A DNA stretch of 64,000 bases, from the NCBI GenBank assembly GCA_948144175.1, contig CANXME010002010.1, positions 682,001 to 746,000 of the forward strand. Reading direction: 5' to 3'. The translations under genes and the position numbers were made by a program. The stretch is from Closterium sp. NIES-65 (lineage: Eukaryota > Streptophyta > Zygnematophyceae > Desmidiales > Closteriaceae). Below are positions 22,201 to 31,631 of this stretch, one piece after another. The first letter of the stretch is position 1. Each line of letters begins with the position of its first letter. The notes beneath the pieces were generated by a model. That model was not told the DNA's origin. It saw nothing but the letters and a program-made list of their open reading frames with translations, and did no database searches.

Positions 22201-24189
22201 CCGCTCAGGCTCCGCACGCTCAGGCTCAGAACCTCTAGCAGGACGCGAGTCGACAGCTACCTCGGCAGGCTCAACCGGGTCTATCTGAGAGACACCTGAG
22301 GGAGCGGCACCCTGAGGGGGGAGGGGGTCTACCACTGCAGCACCTGGCGCGAGGAAGAGAGGCGGGGGAGGGAGCGGGGCAGTGCGGTAGGGGAAGAGGC
22401 GGTAGAAGGGCACGGACTCGTCAAAAGTGACGTCCTGAGAGGGGAAGACGCGGTGCGAGGCGGGGTGGTAAAACTGCCAGCCAGACGCATCCGGGACAAA
22501 GCCAAGAAAGACACACGGAGCAGTGCGGGAGGAGAGCTTGTCCGCAGACGTGTCGCGAACAAAAGATCGGGATCCCCAGACACGGAAGCGTGACGCATCG
22601 CCAACCTCCCCCGTCCACAGCAGTGTGGGCGAGGTCTCCGGAGTGGAGACACGGGGCCAGAGGTTGAGCTGATGCGCAGCGTACCGGACCGCAAACGGCC
22701 ACAGAAAGTGGGGGGCAGCCGCGTGGACTAAGGAGGTACGAGCGACCTCCATGACCAAGCCAATGCGGCGCTCAGCAACCCCATTCTGCTGTGGAGAGGC
22801 CGGAAGCGTGAACGACTGGCGAATGACGTGCTCGGCACAGTAGGCTGCCAAGAGGTCGGAGGAGAACTCACCACCTCTGTCAGAGTGCAAGCGCAGGACC
22901 GGAAACTCCGAGCGAAAACGCTCTCGCAGCTGAAGACGTGCTCTGCTGATCCAAGGGATCAGAACATCAGGGACTTCACCCTTGGTGTGCAAGGGGAAGA
23001 CCGTGGTGTAGCGCGAGTAGTCGTCAACGACGATCAAGAAGTACCTCTCCTGGCCCTGACCACGGACGCGGGCTGGGCCCCACACGTCCATGTGGAGCGT
23101 CTGCAAAGGAGCAGTCGTCGGGGGGAACGAGGAGGAGTGAGGGGCAGCGCGCTGCCGCCCCTCGACACAGGGAAGACAAGGAGGAGCAAGGGAGGGTGGG
23201 AGGGGAGGGAGTACCCGAGGAAGACCAGAGACAAGGTACCGGGCGTGCATGCCCCGAAGGCGCTGCACTGACGGGTGACCAAGTCGGTGGTGCCAGAGGA
23301 CAGTCTTGTGCGCTAGAGAGCGACACGAGCAGGGGGCAGACAGCTGACCTGACGCAGACGCAGACGCCGCTACCTGAGGGGACTCAGTGGTGAGTGTGTA
23401 CAGGTCCGAGCCCGGCTGCCGAGTGAAGGTAGCCAGGTTACGGCCCGTCCGAGCACACGTGCAGTGTGTCACGCGCTCGTAGGCAGGGGTGAACTGGTGA
23501 ACACCCCCATCCTGAAGCGCACAACCCGCCACCAAGTTCGTAGAGAACGAGGGGAGGTGGAGACCTGACAGTGTGCCCGACGGGACAGCAGGACAAGGAA
23601 GGACAGTGGAGGAGGTCGCAATGACCGGACCCCCAGAGGGGTCAGCGAGCGAGACGGCGACTGGTCGAGCAAGGGGCTCAAGAGCAGTGCGGTCACGAAA
23701 GAAACAGCGCGAAGCGCCTGAGTCTAGAGTGAAGGTGTGCAGTGCCTCAGTGGACTCAGTAGTACCTGGGGTGGCGGACACACAAGCACCTAGAGCAGTA
23801 GCCTCACCAGCACCTGGGGCAGCAGACACGCAAGCACCTAGGGCGGCAGCCTCACTCGTGCGGATGCCTGGGTCAGGCGGAACACTCAGGTACTGGTCCT
23901 CCTCTCCACTAATAGTCAATGCATACATTGCTTTGAGAATAACATCAAAATCAAGAGCATAGATATCGATATCCTTCTTGAGGAGATCAGCCCACTGAGG
24001 GAGCTCAGGAGCGTCAGGAAACTGAGCACGCCAAGCATCATCTAGGCGAGAGAAGCAGCGCTGCGCAGTGTGCACCCTCCCGCACGTCTGTCCCTTGCGG
24101 CGACCAGTGCGGATGACGTACGTGCAGCTAAGGCTACCCCCCCCCACCCCCGTGCTGAAAGTACCACTCACGAAGCTCCTGGGAGGAGT
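19225..24189 (-). pseudogene. Element C pol: protease, integrase, RT, RNase H
   Basis: One minus-strand frame runs from the Cys/His block (SCTYVIRTGRRKGQTCG, THAQRCF-like) to the terminal stop at 19225. Domains in order: protease FTLDSGASRCFFRDRTALEP; Gag-pre-integrase LWHHRLGHPS ... CLPCVEGRQ; integrase LHMDVWGPAR, LHSDRGGEFSSDLL, QQNGVAERRIG; GGAEPGG linker; RT WIFRVKRPPGSPPVFKARYV, DFSTAFLQGSL, LVYVDDLVFATSDTVG; RNase H LTGHSDASWADDQATQRSSQ, LYVDNKATIALCGE. Two stops interrupt it: TGA at 21787 in the linker, and TAG at 20017 where relatives have CAG (VLQRFGF). All catalytic motifs are intact, making C one of the best-preserved copies. Confidence 0.9.
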
Positions 24190-25224
24190 GAGGGTGCTGC
24201 GCACTCTGGCCAGTGCCAGAGCCTCCACGACCACCACCGCCGCCTCCACCACGACCACCACCGCCCCTGCCGCCGCCACGTCCACTGCCGCCACCACCAC
24301 CGCCCCCACCCCGGCCACCGCCGCCGCCGCTGCCTCCACCACCCCCACCGCTGCCACTAGCCCCTCCAGCCCCGCCACCGCCTCCACCGCTGCCACCACC
24401 CCCACCACCGCCTCCCCCGCCGTCACCCCCACCGCCATTGCCTCCCCTGCCCTTGCCGCTGCGGCGCCCGCTGGGAGCGGACGCAGAGCCGACCTGCTCA
24501 GCACCAAGAAGGTCGACAGCAGCAGCAGAGGCGACAGAGGGGAGCAGGGGGGAGGGGGAACACCCCTCGAAGAAAGGGGTGCGGGGGTCGCCACGAGAGG
24601 CACCTACAGCTACAATACTCTTCTCAGCTGCAAGTAGTTCCTTCTCTAGGGCGGCAATGGTGAGCTCAGTGGGGCAGCGAGCTAGGAAGTGGTCCCTGAC
24701 TGTACGCAGAGTGTCAGGGAGGCGGGTGACTAGGTGGTAGAGAGTGAGCTAGAGCGGGGGAGGGTTGGAGGCAAGAAACTCAGCGGGCATGGCTGCACGG
24801 AAGCGGGCATCACTAGTACGGAGGTGAGTGATGAGGTCAGCGACTGTCTGGAAGGCGGACAGGTCCGGGAACAGGTAGGGAAGGGAGAGACGGCCTAGTG
24901 CAGCTGGGCCGGGGAGGAGTAGCGCGCAACTACAGCAGTGTACAGGGCCTGCGCAGTCTGATGCTGGCCAAAGTGCTCGCGCTCATCGACTGGCAGGGAG
25001 TTGCGAATAGCAAAGCGGGCGTGGGCATCGCGAGTCTGCCACTGCGAGCGAGCAGTAGCGGCAGCAGTAGTAGCAGGAGCAGGGACTGTGCCTAGTGCGT
25101 GATCGTACAGCGAGATATCCTCTCTGGCAGTGAGCTGGAGGAACAGGTGCAGATCATCGAGCCAGGTCTCAAACTTAATCGGGCGGCCCTCAGTATCGAA
25201 CGAGAGAACTGTAGGGCTAGCCAT
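24190..25224 (-). pseudogene. Element C gag
   Basis: The ATG on the minus strand at 25224 gives MASPTVLSFDTEGRPIKFET then WLDDLHLFLQLTAREDISLY. Near 24905 one base is missing (YSSPAQLH then stop; element B reads YSSPASAALGRL). A second defect at about 24753 turns the Trp of PPPLWLTLYHL into TAG. The rest encodes GASRGDPRTPFFEG-like sequence and a Gly-rich low-complexity region. It shifts frame again before VSGTFSTG and the Cys/His block. The gag type matches B and differs from A and G. Confidence 0.82.
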
Positions 25225-25986
25225 AGCTGAAACAGTAGCAGTGGCAGCAGTAGTAGTAGCAGGAGTAGCAGTAGCAGCAGTGGTAGAAGCAGTAGGGCGG
25301 CGCGACTCGGCTTGGGTGGCGCGGCTCGGCTAGGGCGGCGCGGCTCGGCTAGGGCGGCGCGGCTTGGTCGGGTCGCGCGGCTCGGTCGGGTCGCGCGGTT
25401 CGGCTCGGTCCTAGAGGGACGAGCGCGGGGCCGGGTGGGGCTGCTAAGGGAGAGCGCGGGGCCGTCCAGGGCGAGGGCGAGGCCGGTCGGGGGCCGTTCG
25501 GGGCTAGCGCGGGGCCGTTCGAGGGCCGTGAGAGGCTAGCGCGGGGCCGATGGGGGCCTTAGGGGGCTAGCGCGGGGCCGAGGGGGGCCGTGAGAGGCTA
25601 GCGCGGGGGCCGCACGGGGCCATTCGGGGCTAGCGCGGGGCCGTTCGGGGGCCGTGAGAGGCTAGCGCGGGCCGACGGGGGCCTTAGGGTGCTAGCGCGG
25701 GGCCTGAGGGGGCCGTGAGAGGCTAGCGTGGGGCCGATCGGGGGCCGTGAGAGGCTAGCGCGGGGCCACACGGGGCCTTGAGAGGCTAGCGCGGGGCCGT
25801 AAGGGGCCTTAAGAGGGCGACGCGAGGGGCCGTGAAGGGCCTTAAGGGGCGACGCGAGAGGGCCTTAGGGGGCCTTAAGAACGAGGCGCTCGAGGCACAG
25901 GAAAAGGCGGCGCACGAGGGCGCGGCTAGCGGAAACGGTGGGCCCTAACGTTTCGGTCCTAGGTGAAACCTAGGCTCGTAATACCA
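25225..25986 (-). other. Leader and primer site of element C
   Basis: About 760 bp between LTR and gag. 25973-25986 on the element strand is TGGTATTACGAGCC, a degenerate initiator-Met primer site. 25500-25880 is a GC-rich array of ~30-40 bp words based on gctagcgcggggccg and ggggccgtgagag. No coding region is supported. Confidence 0.75.
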
Positions 25987-26122
25987 TGTCAGAATGAGAA
26001 ACGAGAATGAATGACTAGAATGAGGGTTGGGTACAAATAGGTCAAACCTAACCCTAGAAATGTGTACCCACTATACGCTAACCCACTGTAGCCTAAACAA
26101 GTACAACATACAATGTTTGACA
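25987..26122 (-). repeat. 5' LTR of element C
   Basis: 136 bp copy of 18861-18996, with only isolated differences seen by eye (for example ctatacgcta versus ctataggcta). Followed by TSD cgact. Confidence 0.95.
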
Positions 26123-26127
26123 CGACT

Positions 26128-27718
26128 GAGCGGCGTGAGTGTGGTGCAGTCTCAAAAGAAGGAGCGAGAAGCCTCTGAGTCAAGGGTAAAGGTGTGGGAG
26201 GCCGAAGCCGACGTAGTACCTGAGAGAGCAGACTCACGAGCACCTGAGGAAGAAGACTCACTGGCACCTAGAGCAGCAGCCTCACCAGCACCTAGAGCAG
26301 CAGCCTCACCAGTACCTAGAGCAGTAGTACCAATGCCCAGGTCGGGCGGAAAACACCGGTAACAGTCACCCTCATCACTATTAGTCACATCATTCATGGC
26401 AGCAAGAATAGCATCATAGTCAAGATCAAAGATAGGAACCCCCGCCCTAGACAGCTCGTCCCAGCGAGGGATCTCAGTAGCCTTAGGGAACTGGTGACGC
26501 CAAGCGTCCGTCAGGCGGCCAAAGCAGCGCTGGGTGGAGTGCGAACCCCCGCACGGCTCACCCGCGCGATCGCCAGTGCGCAGGACGTAGGTACACGGAC
26601 CAGCACCCCCACCTCGCTGACGTGCAGCGTACCACTCACGAAGCTGCTGAGGGGGAGGGATCTCACGGGTGCGCTGCTGCTGTTGCTGCTGCTGCTGGCG
26701 CGGACCACCACCGGAGCCGACCCTCTGCGCAGCGCCACCCCGACCAGCTCCACCTCCTCCGCCGCTACCTCCTCCACGGCCGCCACCTCCGCCACCTCCG
26801 CTCCCACCGCCACCGCCGCCGCCGCCTTTACTGCCGCCACTGACGCCCCCACCCCCACCGCCACCCCTACCCCCTCCACCGCCTCCACCGCCGCCGCCAC
26901 CGCCCCCGCTAGCTCCTCCAGCTCCCTTGCCCCCCTTGACCTTGCTAGTGCGGCGTCTCCCGCTAGGGGTAGATGCCGCACCGACCGACTCAAGACCAAC
27001 GAGGTCGGCCACAGCAGCAGAGGCAACAGAGGGCAAGACGGGAGAGGGGGAGCACCCCTCAAAGACAGGGGCACGAGGGTCACCACGAGAGGCTCCTACA
27101 GCGACTATACTCTTCTCTGCCGCTAGGAGGCGCTCCTCGAGGAGGTCAACGGTGAGGGTGGTGGGGCAAACAGAGAGAAAGTGGTTCCTGACCGGGCGAA
27201 GGGTGTCAGGGAGTCGGGTGACTATGTAGTAGAGGGTTATGTACATAGGAGGGGGGGTTCTTGGCGCAGAACTCAGCGGGAAGGGCAGCGTGGTAGCGAA
27301 TGTCACTAGTGCGAAGGGGCGTAATGAGGTCAGCGACTGTGGGAAAAGCTGCGAGGTCAGGGAAGAGGTACGGCAGGATGAGGCGGCTAAGTGCAGCAGT
27401 GGCAGGGGAAGAGTAGCGTGCAACTACAGCGTCGTACAAGGTCCTAGCGCTCTTGTACTGGCTAAAGTGTGCACGCTCAGAGGTAGGCAAGTGGCGACGC
27501 ACAGCAAGACGTGCAGCAGCATCGCGTGTGGCCCACTGTGAGCGAACAGTGGCGTCAGCATCAGCAGTAGGGGCAGGAGAGGCACCAGAAGTGAGGTCAA
27601 AGAGGGAGAGACCGTCTGCCCTATTGCAGTGTAGGAAAAGCTGCAGGTCATCTACCCAGACGTCAAAGTCAATGGCCCGACCCTCAGCGTCAAAAGCAAG
27701 GACACTGGGGGTAGCCAT
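26128..27718 (-). pseudogene. Element A gag and start of protease
   Basis: The ATG at 27718 (minus) reads MATPSVLAFDAEGRAIDFDV, then WVDDLQLFLHCNRADGLSLF and YKSARTLYDAVVARYSSPAT. At about 27252 one extra base in a C-run shifts the frame (AKNPPSYVHN instead of PPPMYITLYY). Then VTRLPDTLRPVRNHFLSVCP, a Gly-rich stretch of ~75 residues, PPQQLREWYAARQRGGGAGP, and the Cys/His block CTYVLRTGDRAGEPCGGSHS. It ends in the protease start FTLDSEASRSFF, where the catalytic DSGA is DSEA. The reading is cut at 26127 by element C and resumes at 18860. Confidence 0.88.
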
Positions 27719-28661
27719 GACAGGAGTAGACTAGCAGCACGAGCAGTAGGCTAAGGGCAGTGCACTGGTAGAGGTGCTGCTCTTACCGTGCAGGCGAGAA
27801 GGACCGAGGCTCGCCGGTAGGAACAAGGCGGCGACGGCAGTGACCGGGTGTAGCGGACAGGGCGGCTCGGACGGCTCGGCGGCTCGGCAGCAACAGCAGC
27901 TCGGTGGCTCGGCGACTCGGCGGCTCGGGCGGCTCGGCGGGAGCGACAGCTCGGTAGCTCGGGCGGCTCGGCGGCTCGGGCGGCTCGGCTGCTGCAGGGA
28001 CAGTGGCAGCTGCTGCTGCAGGGACGACGGCGGCGGCTGCTGCTGCAGAGACTTCGGCGGGCGCTGCTGAAAGGACAACGGCAGCGGCCGCTGCTCAAGG
28101 GAAGGCGGCGGCCACTGCTGTAGTGGGCGACGGCGGGCCGTAAGGGGCCGCGTGAGGGGCCGTAAGGGGGGCCGCTAAGGGCGGCGCGAGGGGCCGCAAG
28201 GGCGGCGGCGGGGCTGAGGAGCGGCGCGAGGGGCCGCAAGGGGGCTGCGCAGGGCCGACGAGAGGCATGAGGGGCCGCAAGGGCGGCGCACGGGGCCGAC
28301 GAGAGGCGCGCGAGGGGCCGCAAGGGTGGCGCCCGGGGCCGACGAGAGGCGCTCGGGGCCGCAAGGGCGGCGCACGGGGCCGACGAGAGGCACGCGGGGC
28401 CGCAAGGGCGGCGCGCGGGGCCGACGGGTGGCGCGAGGGGCCGCAAGGGCGGCGCGCGGGGTCGACGGGCGGCACGAGGGGCCGTATGGGTGGCGCGCGG
28501 GGCCGTAAGGGCGGCTCAAGGGGCCGCTAAGGGCGGCGTGACGGTAGGGAGGGCACTCGGGGCGCGACTCGGGCAGGGGCGAAGCGCGCTCCGGGCAGGA
28601 AAAAAAAATATCGAGGTGGGCCCTAGAGAGCGTTCCCACTAGGGAACCTGCTCTGAAACCA
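27719..28661 (-). repeat. GC-rich leader of element A
   Basis: About 940 bp between primer site and gag. The distal part (28140-28560) is a tandem array of ~33-40 bp units such as ggggccgcaagggcggcgcg, some joined by gccgacgagaggc. The proximal part (27860-28000) is ggctcgg repeats. On the element strand the LTR is followed by TGGTTTCAGAGCAGG, a primer site one or two bases from the family consensus. Open frames here are repeat artefacts. Confidence 0.8.
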
Positions 28662-28791
28662 TGAGAAAAATGAAGCGAGGAATGATTGAACTGAGCAGCA
28701 TGAGAATTACAAGTACCAAACCCTAAAGTGTTGTACCCCATATAAGCTACCCCACTACAGCCTACACATACTCTAGTGTATGAGTTTGACA
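28662..28791 (-). repeat. 5' LTR of element A
   Basis: 130 bp, tgagaaaaatgaagcgagga to tgagtttgaca, partner of 10274-10403. Followed by TSD ccaag at 28792-28796. Confidence 0.93.
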
Positions 28792-28805
28792 CCAAGGGCA
28801 TCAAT

Positions 28806-29623
28806 ATGCCAGGTGCAGACTGCGGAGAAGCTGGAGAGAATCCAGTGCAACCCTCCACCAACGTCACCTCTACTACGACAACCGTGGACACAGCTCTACT
28901 CGAGCAACTGATTTTTCGCATCAGCGCACTGGAGAGCCATCAGCCAATGAGCATTGACAGCTCGAGTTACGCCTGAAGACCTCCCGATCCTCAAGGAGCT
29001 GGATCTGAGCGATCCTTCACCTTCGACAACCGTGGAGTTCAAGGATCTGCTCAAGCACAACAAACACATTACGAGGCAATGGATTCAATGCAGAGCAAGT
29101 TCCTCTCCACGTCGAAGCTCAGAACTACCAAGCCCTCGACGGACAAGACTTCTACACGTGGAGCTTCGAATTCGAACTACTCGCTCAGGGCGCTCAAATC
29201 TGGATGTACTACGACGGATCATACCCCTTCCCAGCAAACGGCTCACCTCAGGAGAAGTCGCAGTACTACAACGAATCTCTCCTGGCCTTCACCGTCCTGA
29301 TCCGGAATCTGTCGCCCAAAGAACAGCTGAGCATTCGCCCCTTCAAGAACGAGCGGGCGCCCGCGCAACAGTCCTGGGAACACCTGCGCACCTGCCACAT
29401 GGCAACAGATTCGGTGACACTTAGTCGCCTGCTCAACCAGCTGAACAACATCAAGATGTTTCCCGGCGAGAAGGCCGGCCCATACATCAACCGCTGCAGA
29501 AACCTGAGAGATCAATCCAGGAAAAGCGACAGAAACTTCCCTGACGATATGTTCGTCACCATCATCCTCGCTGGATTGAGCCCGGATTGGCGCCAATGCA
29601 AGGCACTCCTTCGCACGCAATGA
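28806..29623 (+). pseudogene. Element E gag, N-terminal and central part
   Basis: An ATG at 28806 opens MPGADCGEAGENPVQPSTNV, with a coiled-coil-like DTALLEQLIFRISALESHQP, but stops at 28974. Homology continues in shifted frames: EDLPILKELDLSDPSPSTTV, then from about 29085 VPLHVEAQNYQALDGQDFYT and WSFEFELLAQGAQIWMYYDG. After these come LAFTVLIRNLSPKEQLSIRP and MFPGEKAGPYINRCRNLRDQ, typical of UBN2-type copia Gag. The last frame meets TGA at 29621, 11 bases before the TSD of the TRIM-like element. It resumes after it, in the same frame, at 29991. Confidence 0.82.
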
Positions 29624-29638
29624 TCCCTCAGCGAAACT

Positions 29639-29777
29639 GTCAGAGGTCCACTGGTGATCCCCGATTGATCCTATGGAAGGGTTACAGGCACGTTTGCCTG
29701 GGGGGTTCTGGGCGCACTGACCCGCTACTTTAACAAGCCCTTTTATCCCAGTGGTCTAGTGGCTGGGATTCTGAGAT
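29639..29777 (+). repeat. Left LTR of the TRIM-like element
   Basis: 139 bp, tgtcagaggtccactggtga to tgggattctgaga. It differs from the right copy by only a few substitutions (for example cctatggaag/cctagggaag, gttctgggc/gttatgggc). Confidence 0.9.
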
Positions 29778-29821
29778 GGTATCCAGAGCGAAGGTCTCGG
29801 GTTCGAATCCCGGTATGTGCA
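29746..29821 (+). other. tRNA-Glu-like module spanning the TRIM LTR/core boundary
   Basis: tcccagtggtctagtggctg ggattctg resembles the 5' half of eukaryotic tRNA-Glu, with A box tggtctagtgg. ggttcgaatcc is an exact B box, inside a pairable T arm tcggg-ttcgaat-cccgg. The presumed acceptor arms (tcccagt and tatgtgc) do not pair, so this is not a functional tRNA gene. It is more likely a Pol III promoter-like or SINE-like module. Confidence 0.75.
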
Positions 29822-29846
29822 CTTCGGGCATCCCAGTGAGGGGGGG

Positions 29847-29985
29847 TGTCAGAGGTCCACTGGTGATCCCCGATTGATCCTAGGGAAGGGTTACAGGCAC
29901 GGTTGCCTGGGGGGTTATGGGCGCACTCACCCGCTACTTAAACAAGCCCTTTTATCCCAGTGGTCTAGTGGCTGGGATTCTGAGA
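29847..29985 (+). repeat. Right LTR of the TRIM-like element
   Basis: 139 bp copy of 29639-29777, ending tctgaga, followed by the second TSD gaaac (29986-29990). Confidence 0.9.
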
Positions 29986-29990
29986 GAAAC

Positions 29991-31287
29991 TGCCCTCTGC
30001 TCCACAATTCTCTCCGAGCAGAAGGAAATCGACCTGTACAACGAACGAGGCAACAAGAAGGAGAAAATTGCCTTTTATGCTCAAGCGCCAACGGACAAGA
30101 AAAGACTCCTCTGCAAGTACTGCAAGAAGACCGGACACACGATTCAAGACTGCTGGAAGCTGAACGGCAACAACAACAACCAGAAGGGTGGCGCTGCTCA
30201 CCAGCAAGGAGGAGCCGCAGCGCGCAACCAAACTGTGTCACCGCCAGCTGTCCCCAGCACGTCCCAAGCCCCGGCACGTCTCTCTGTGAACACAAGCGAC
30301 AAGGGGAAAAGCAAGGTCTTAACATGCATGGTGCGTCGTGGACCACCTCGCCCCAGCCGACACTACCTCTTCTTCCGAAGCTGGGAAGATATGTTCGCAG
30401 ACCCGCCTCAGGAGCGGCCCGAAGGATCAATTGAAGAAGAAGAAGAAAACGACCCAACCTATGACGAGCTAACGGTTGGACGGATGCAGTATGATTGGGA
30501 AGCACCGGAGTGGATTCAGGAGTCACTACCTGCACGCATCATAAGCGATGACAAAAAAGCTTACTACGACTACGAAAATGATCACTCCGAAGCTCGCCAA
30601 CCTGGCCAAAACAAGGAAGGAGGTCAACACATGGTACCTGGACAGCTGCTGTGGTCAACATATGGTGTCCTCAGATGTCTTCATCCTCAACAGAGAGCGA
30701 CTCTCCAACGAAGTGGAGATCACTGTTGCCAACAGCCAAACCATCTACGCCAGAGCTCGCGGCCAAATTCAACTGGAGTCACATGACACCGGTTACTGCA
30801 TCCACATCAGCGATGTCCTCATCGTGCCGGAGCTTCGATACAATCTTCTATCTCTCCACCAGCTGATGAAGTGCGGAGTTGGCTTGCAAACAATAGAAGA
30901 CGAAATGCACTTAATATACAACGGCATCTTCATCGCGAAGGCAACAAGTGTGGAAGGTGTCTTCGTGCTCGACTTCAAGTCGCCCAGAACCACTGGCGAC
31001 AACGAACACGTCCTTGTTCTTTACCCTCCGGGCCATCCGTTGCCACCACGATGGAGCCACCCAGAAGAAACCGACTATCAGCAACCTGGCCTCGACGGCA
31101 CCTTCCGCGCTCTCGCCGTACCCGTCGCGTCAACAACAAACCCTGTTGAGACCGGACCACAAGCAGTGGAAGAAGGAGAGGAGACCACATCAGGAATAGC
31201 AGTCGAAACACTCGAGCCAACGAGAACGCAAGCTTACTGGCCGCCTGTCGAACATCCCACCGGCTGGAACACAACCGAAGGATGGGA
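29991..31287 (+). pseudogene. Element E gag C-terminus and protease
   Basis: The gag frame resumes with ALCSTILSEQKEIDLYNERG and carries a CCHC zinc knuckle CKYCKKTGHTIQDC, a Pro/Ala/Ser-rich stretch and an acidic segment (EGSIEEEEENDPTYDE). About 30548 the frame changes into WYLDSCCGQHMVSSDVFI, the protease active-site region. Its canonical Asp-Ser-Gly is Asp-Ser-Cys here, so catalysis is doubtful. ISDVLIVPELRYNLLSLHQL, the usual protease C-terminal signature, follows. An acidic/Pro-rich tail is cut at 31287 by element G and resumes at 38760. Confidence 0.83.
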
Positions 31288-31419
31288 TGAGAATGTTAGA
31301 ACGAGAATGAAATGACTATGAACGGAGTGAGAACAAATAGGAAACCCTAATTGGGTTGTACCCCCTATGGGATACCCCACTATAGCGTACACAAATAAGT
31401 AAGCTATAATGTTCTGACA
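31288..31419 (-). repeat. 3' LTR of element G
   Basis: 132 bp, tgagaatgttagaacgagaa to ataatgttctgaca, partner of 38623-38754. Confidence 0.94.
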
Positions 31420-31631
31420 CACCCCCATAGGCAAAGTGGGGGAGAACAAGGGGTCACAAGACCAGTCAAGCAAAGCAAAGCAAAGCTCAGGGTGGATCAC
31501 AAAGTCACCACACATTCCGAGCACAAGTTCAAAGGCCAGAAGGCCAGTTCACATACAAGATCACATATAGAGATATACAAGAGTCAAGCAAGCAAGAGCA
31601 AGAGTATATATAGGTGAAGGTACAAGCAAGG

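Larger units (their letters stand above)
18861..26122 (-). mobile_element. Element C: small-LTR Ty1/copia retrotransposon (7262 bp)
   Basis: Two 136 bp LTRs (18861-18996 and 25987-26122) are flanked by the TSD cgact (18856-18860, 26123-26127), inside the protease coding region of element A. The minus-strand order is leader, gag, protease, integrase, linker, RT, RNase H. A degenerate primer site TGGTATTACGAGCC adjoins the 5' LTR. The pol region is one long frame broken by two nonsense codons, while gag has a 1 nt deletion and a nonsense codon. LTRs appear almost identical by eye, so C is a young insertion, younger than A. Confidence 0.95.
10274..28791 (-). mobile_element. Element A: small-LTR Ty1/copia retrotransposon, carrying nested B and C
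   Basis: 130 bp LTRs at 10274-10403 (3') and 28662-28791 (5') are flanked by the TSD ccaag (10269-10273, 28792-28796) inside the leader of element E. On the minus strand the order is leader and gag (26128-27718), protease start, [C inserted], integrase (17496-18860), linker and RT (about 15138-17495), [B plus a deletion], RNase H (10612-11067). Without B and C it is about 7.2 kb, close to intact G (7467 bp). The copy is dead. It has a gag frameshift, a protease DSGA-to-DSEA change, loss of the second integrase Asp block, an RT frameshift, and a deletion between RT and RNase H. Confidence 0.93.
29639..29985 (+). mobile_element. 347 bp TRIM-like LTR element with tRNA-like module
   Basis: Two 139 bp direct repeats (29639-29777 and 29847-29985) flank a 69 bp core. 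The core begins with TGGTATCCAGAGC, a primer site like that of the surrounding copia elements, and ends in a G-rich tract (gtgaggggggg). The element is flanked by the 5 bp TSD gaaac (29634-29638, 29986-29990). Removing it re-joins the element E gag frame. Repeats start TGTCAGAG and end TTCTGAGA, so the usual terminal CA is GA in both. No coding capacity. The LTR end plus core also reads as a tRNA-Glu-like sequence with Pol III A and B boxes. Confidence 0.9.

Noticed and set aside
28140-28560. Regularly repeated ~35 bp GC words resembling a CRISPR array
   Set aside because: Units are contiguous, variable and lie in a eukaryotic retrotransposon leader; no spacers or cas genes.
29746-29821. Functional tRNA-Glu gene
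   Set aside because: A and B boxes and a T arm are present but the acceptor strands do not pair and the anticodon arm is irregular; it sits across an LTR/core boundary.
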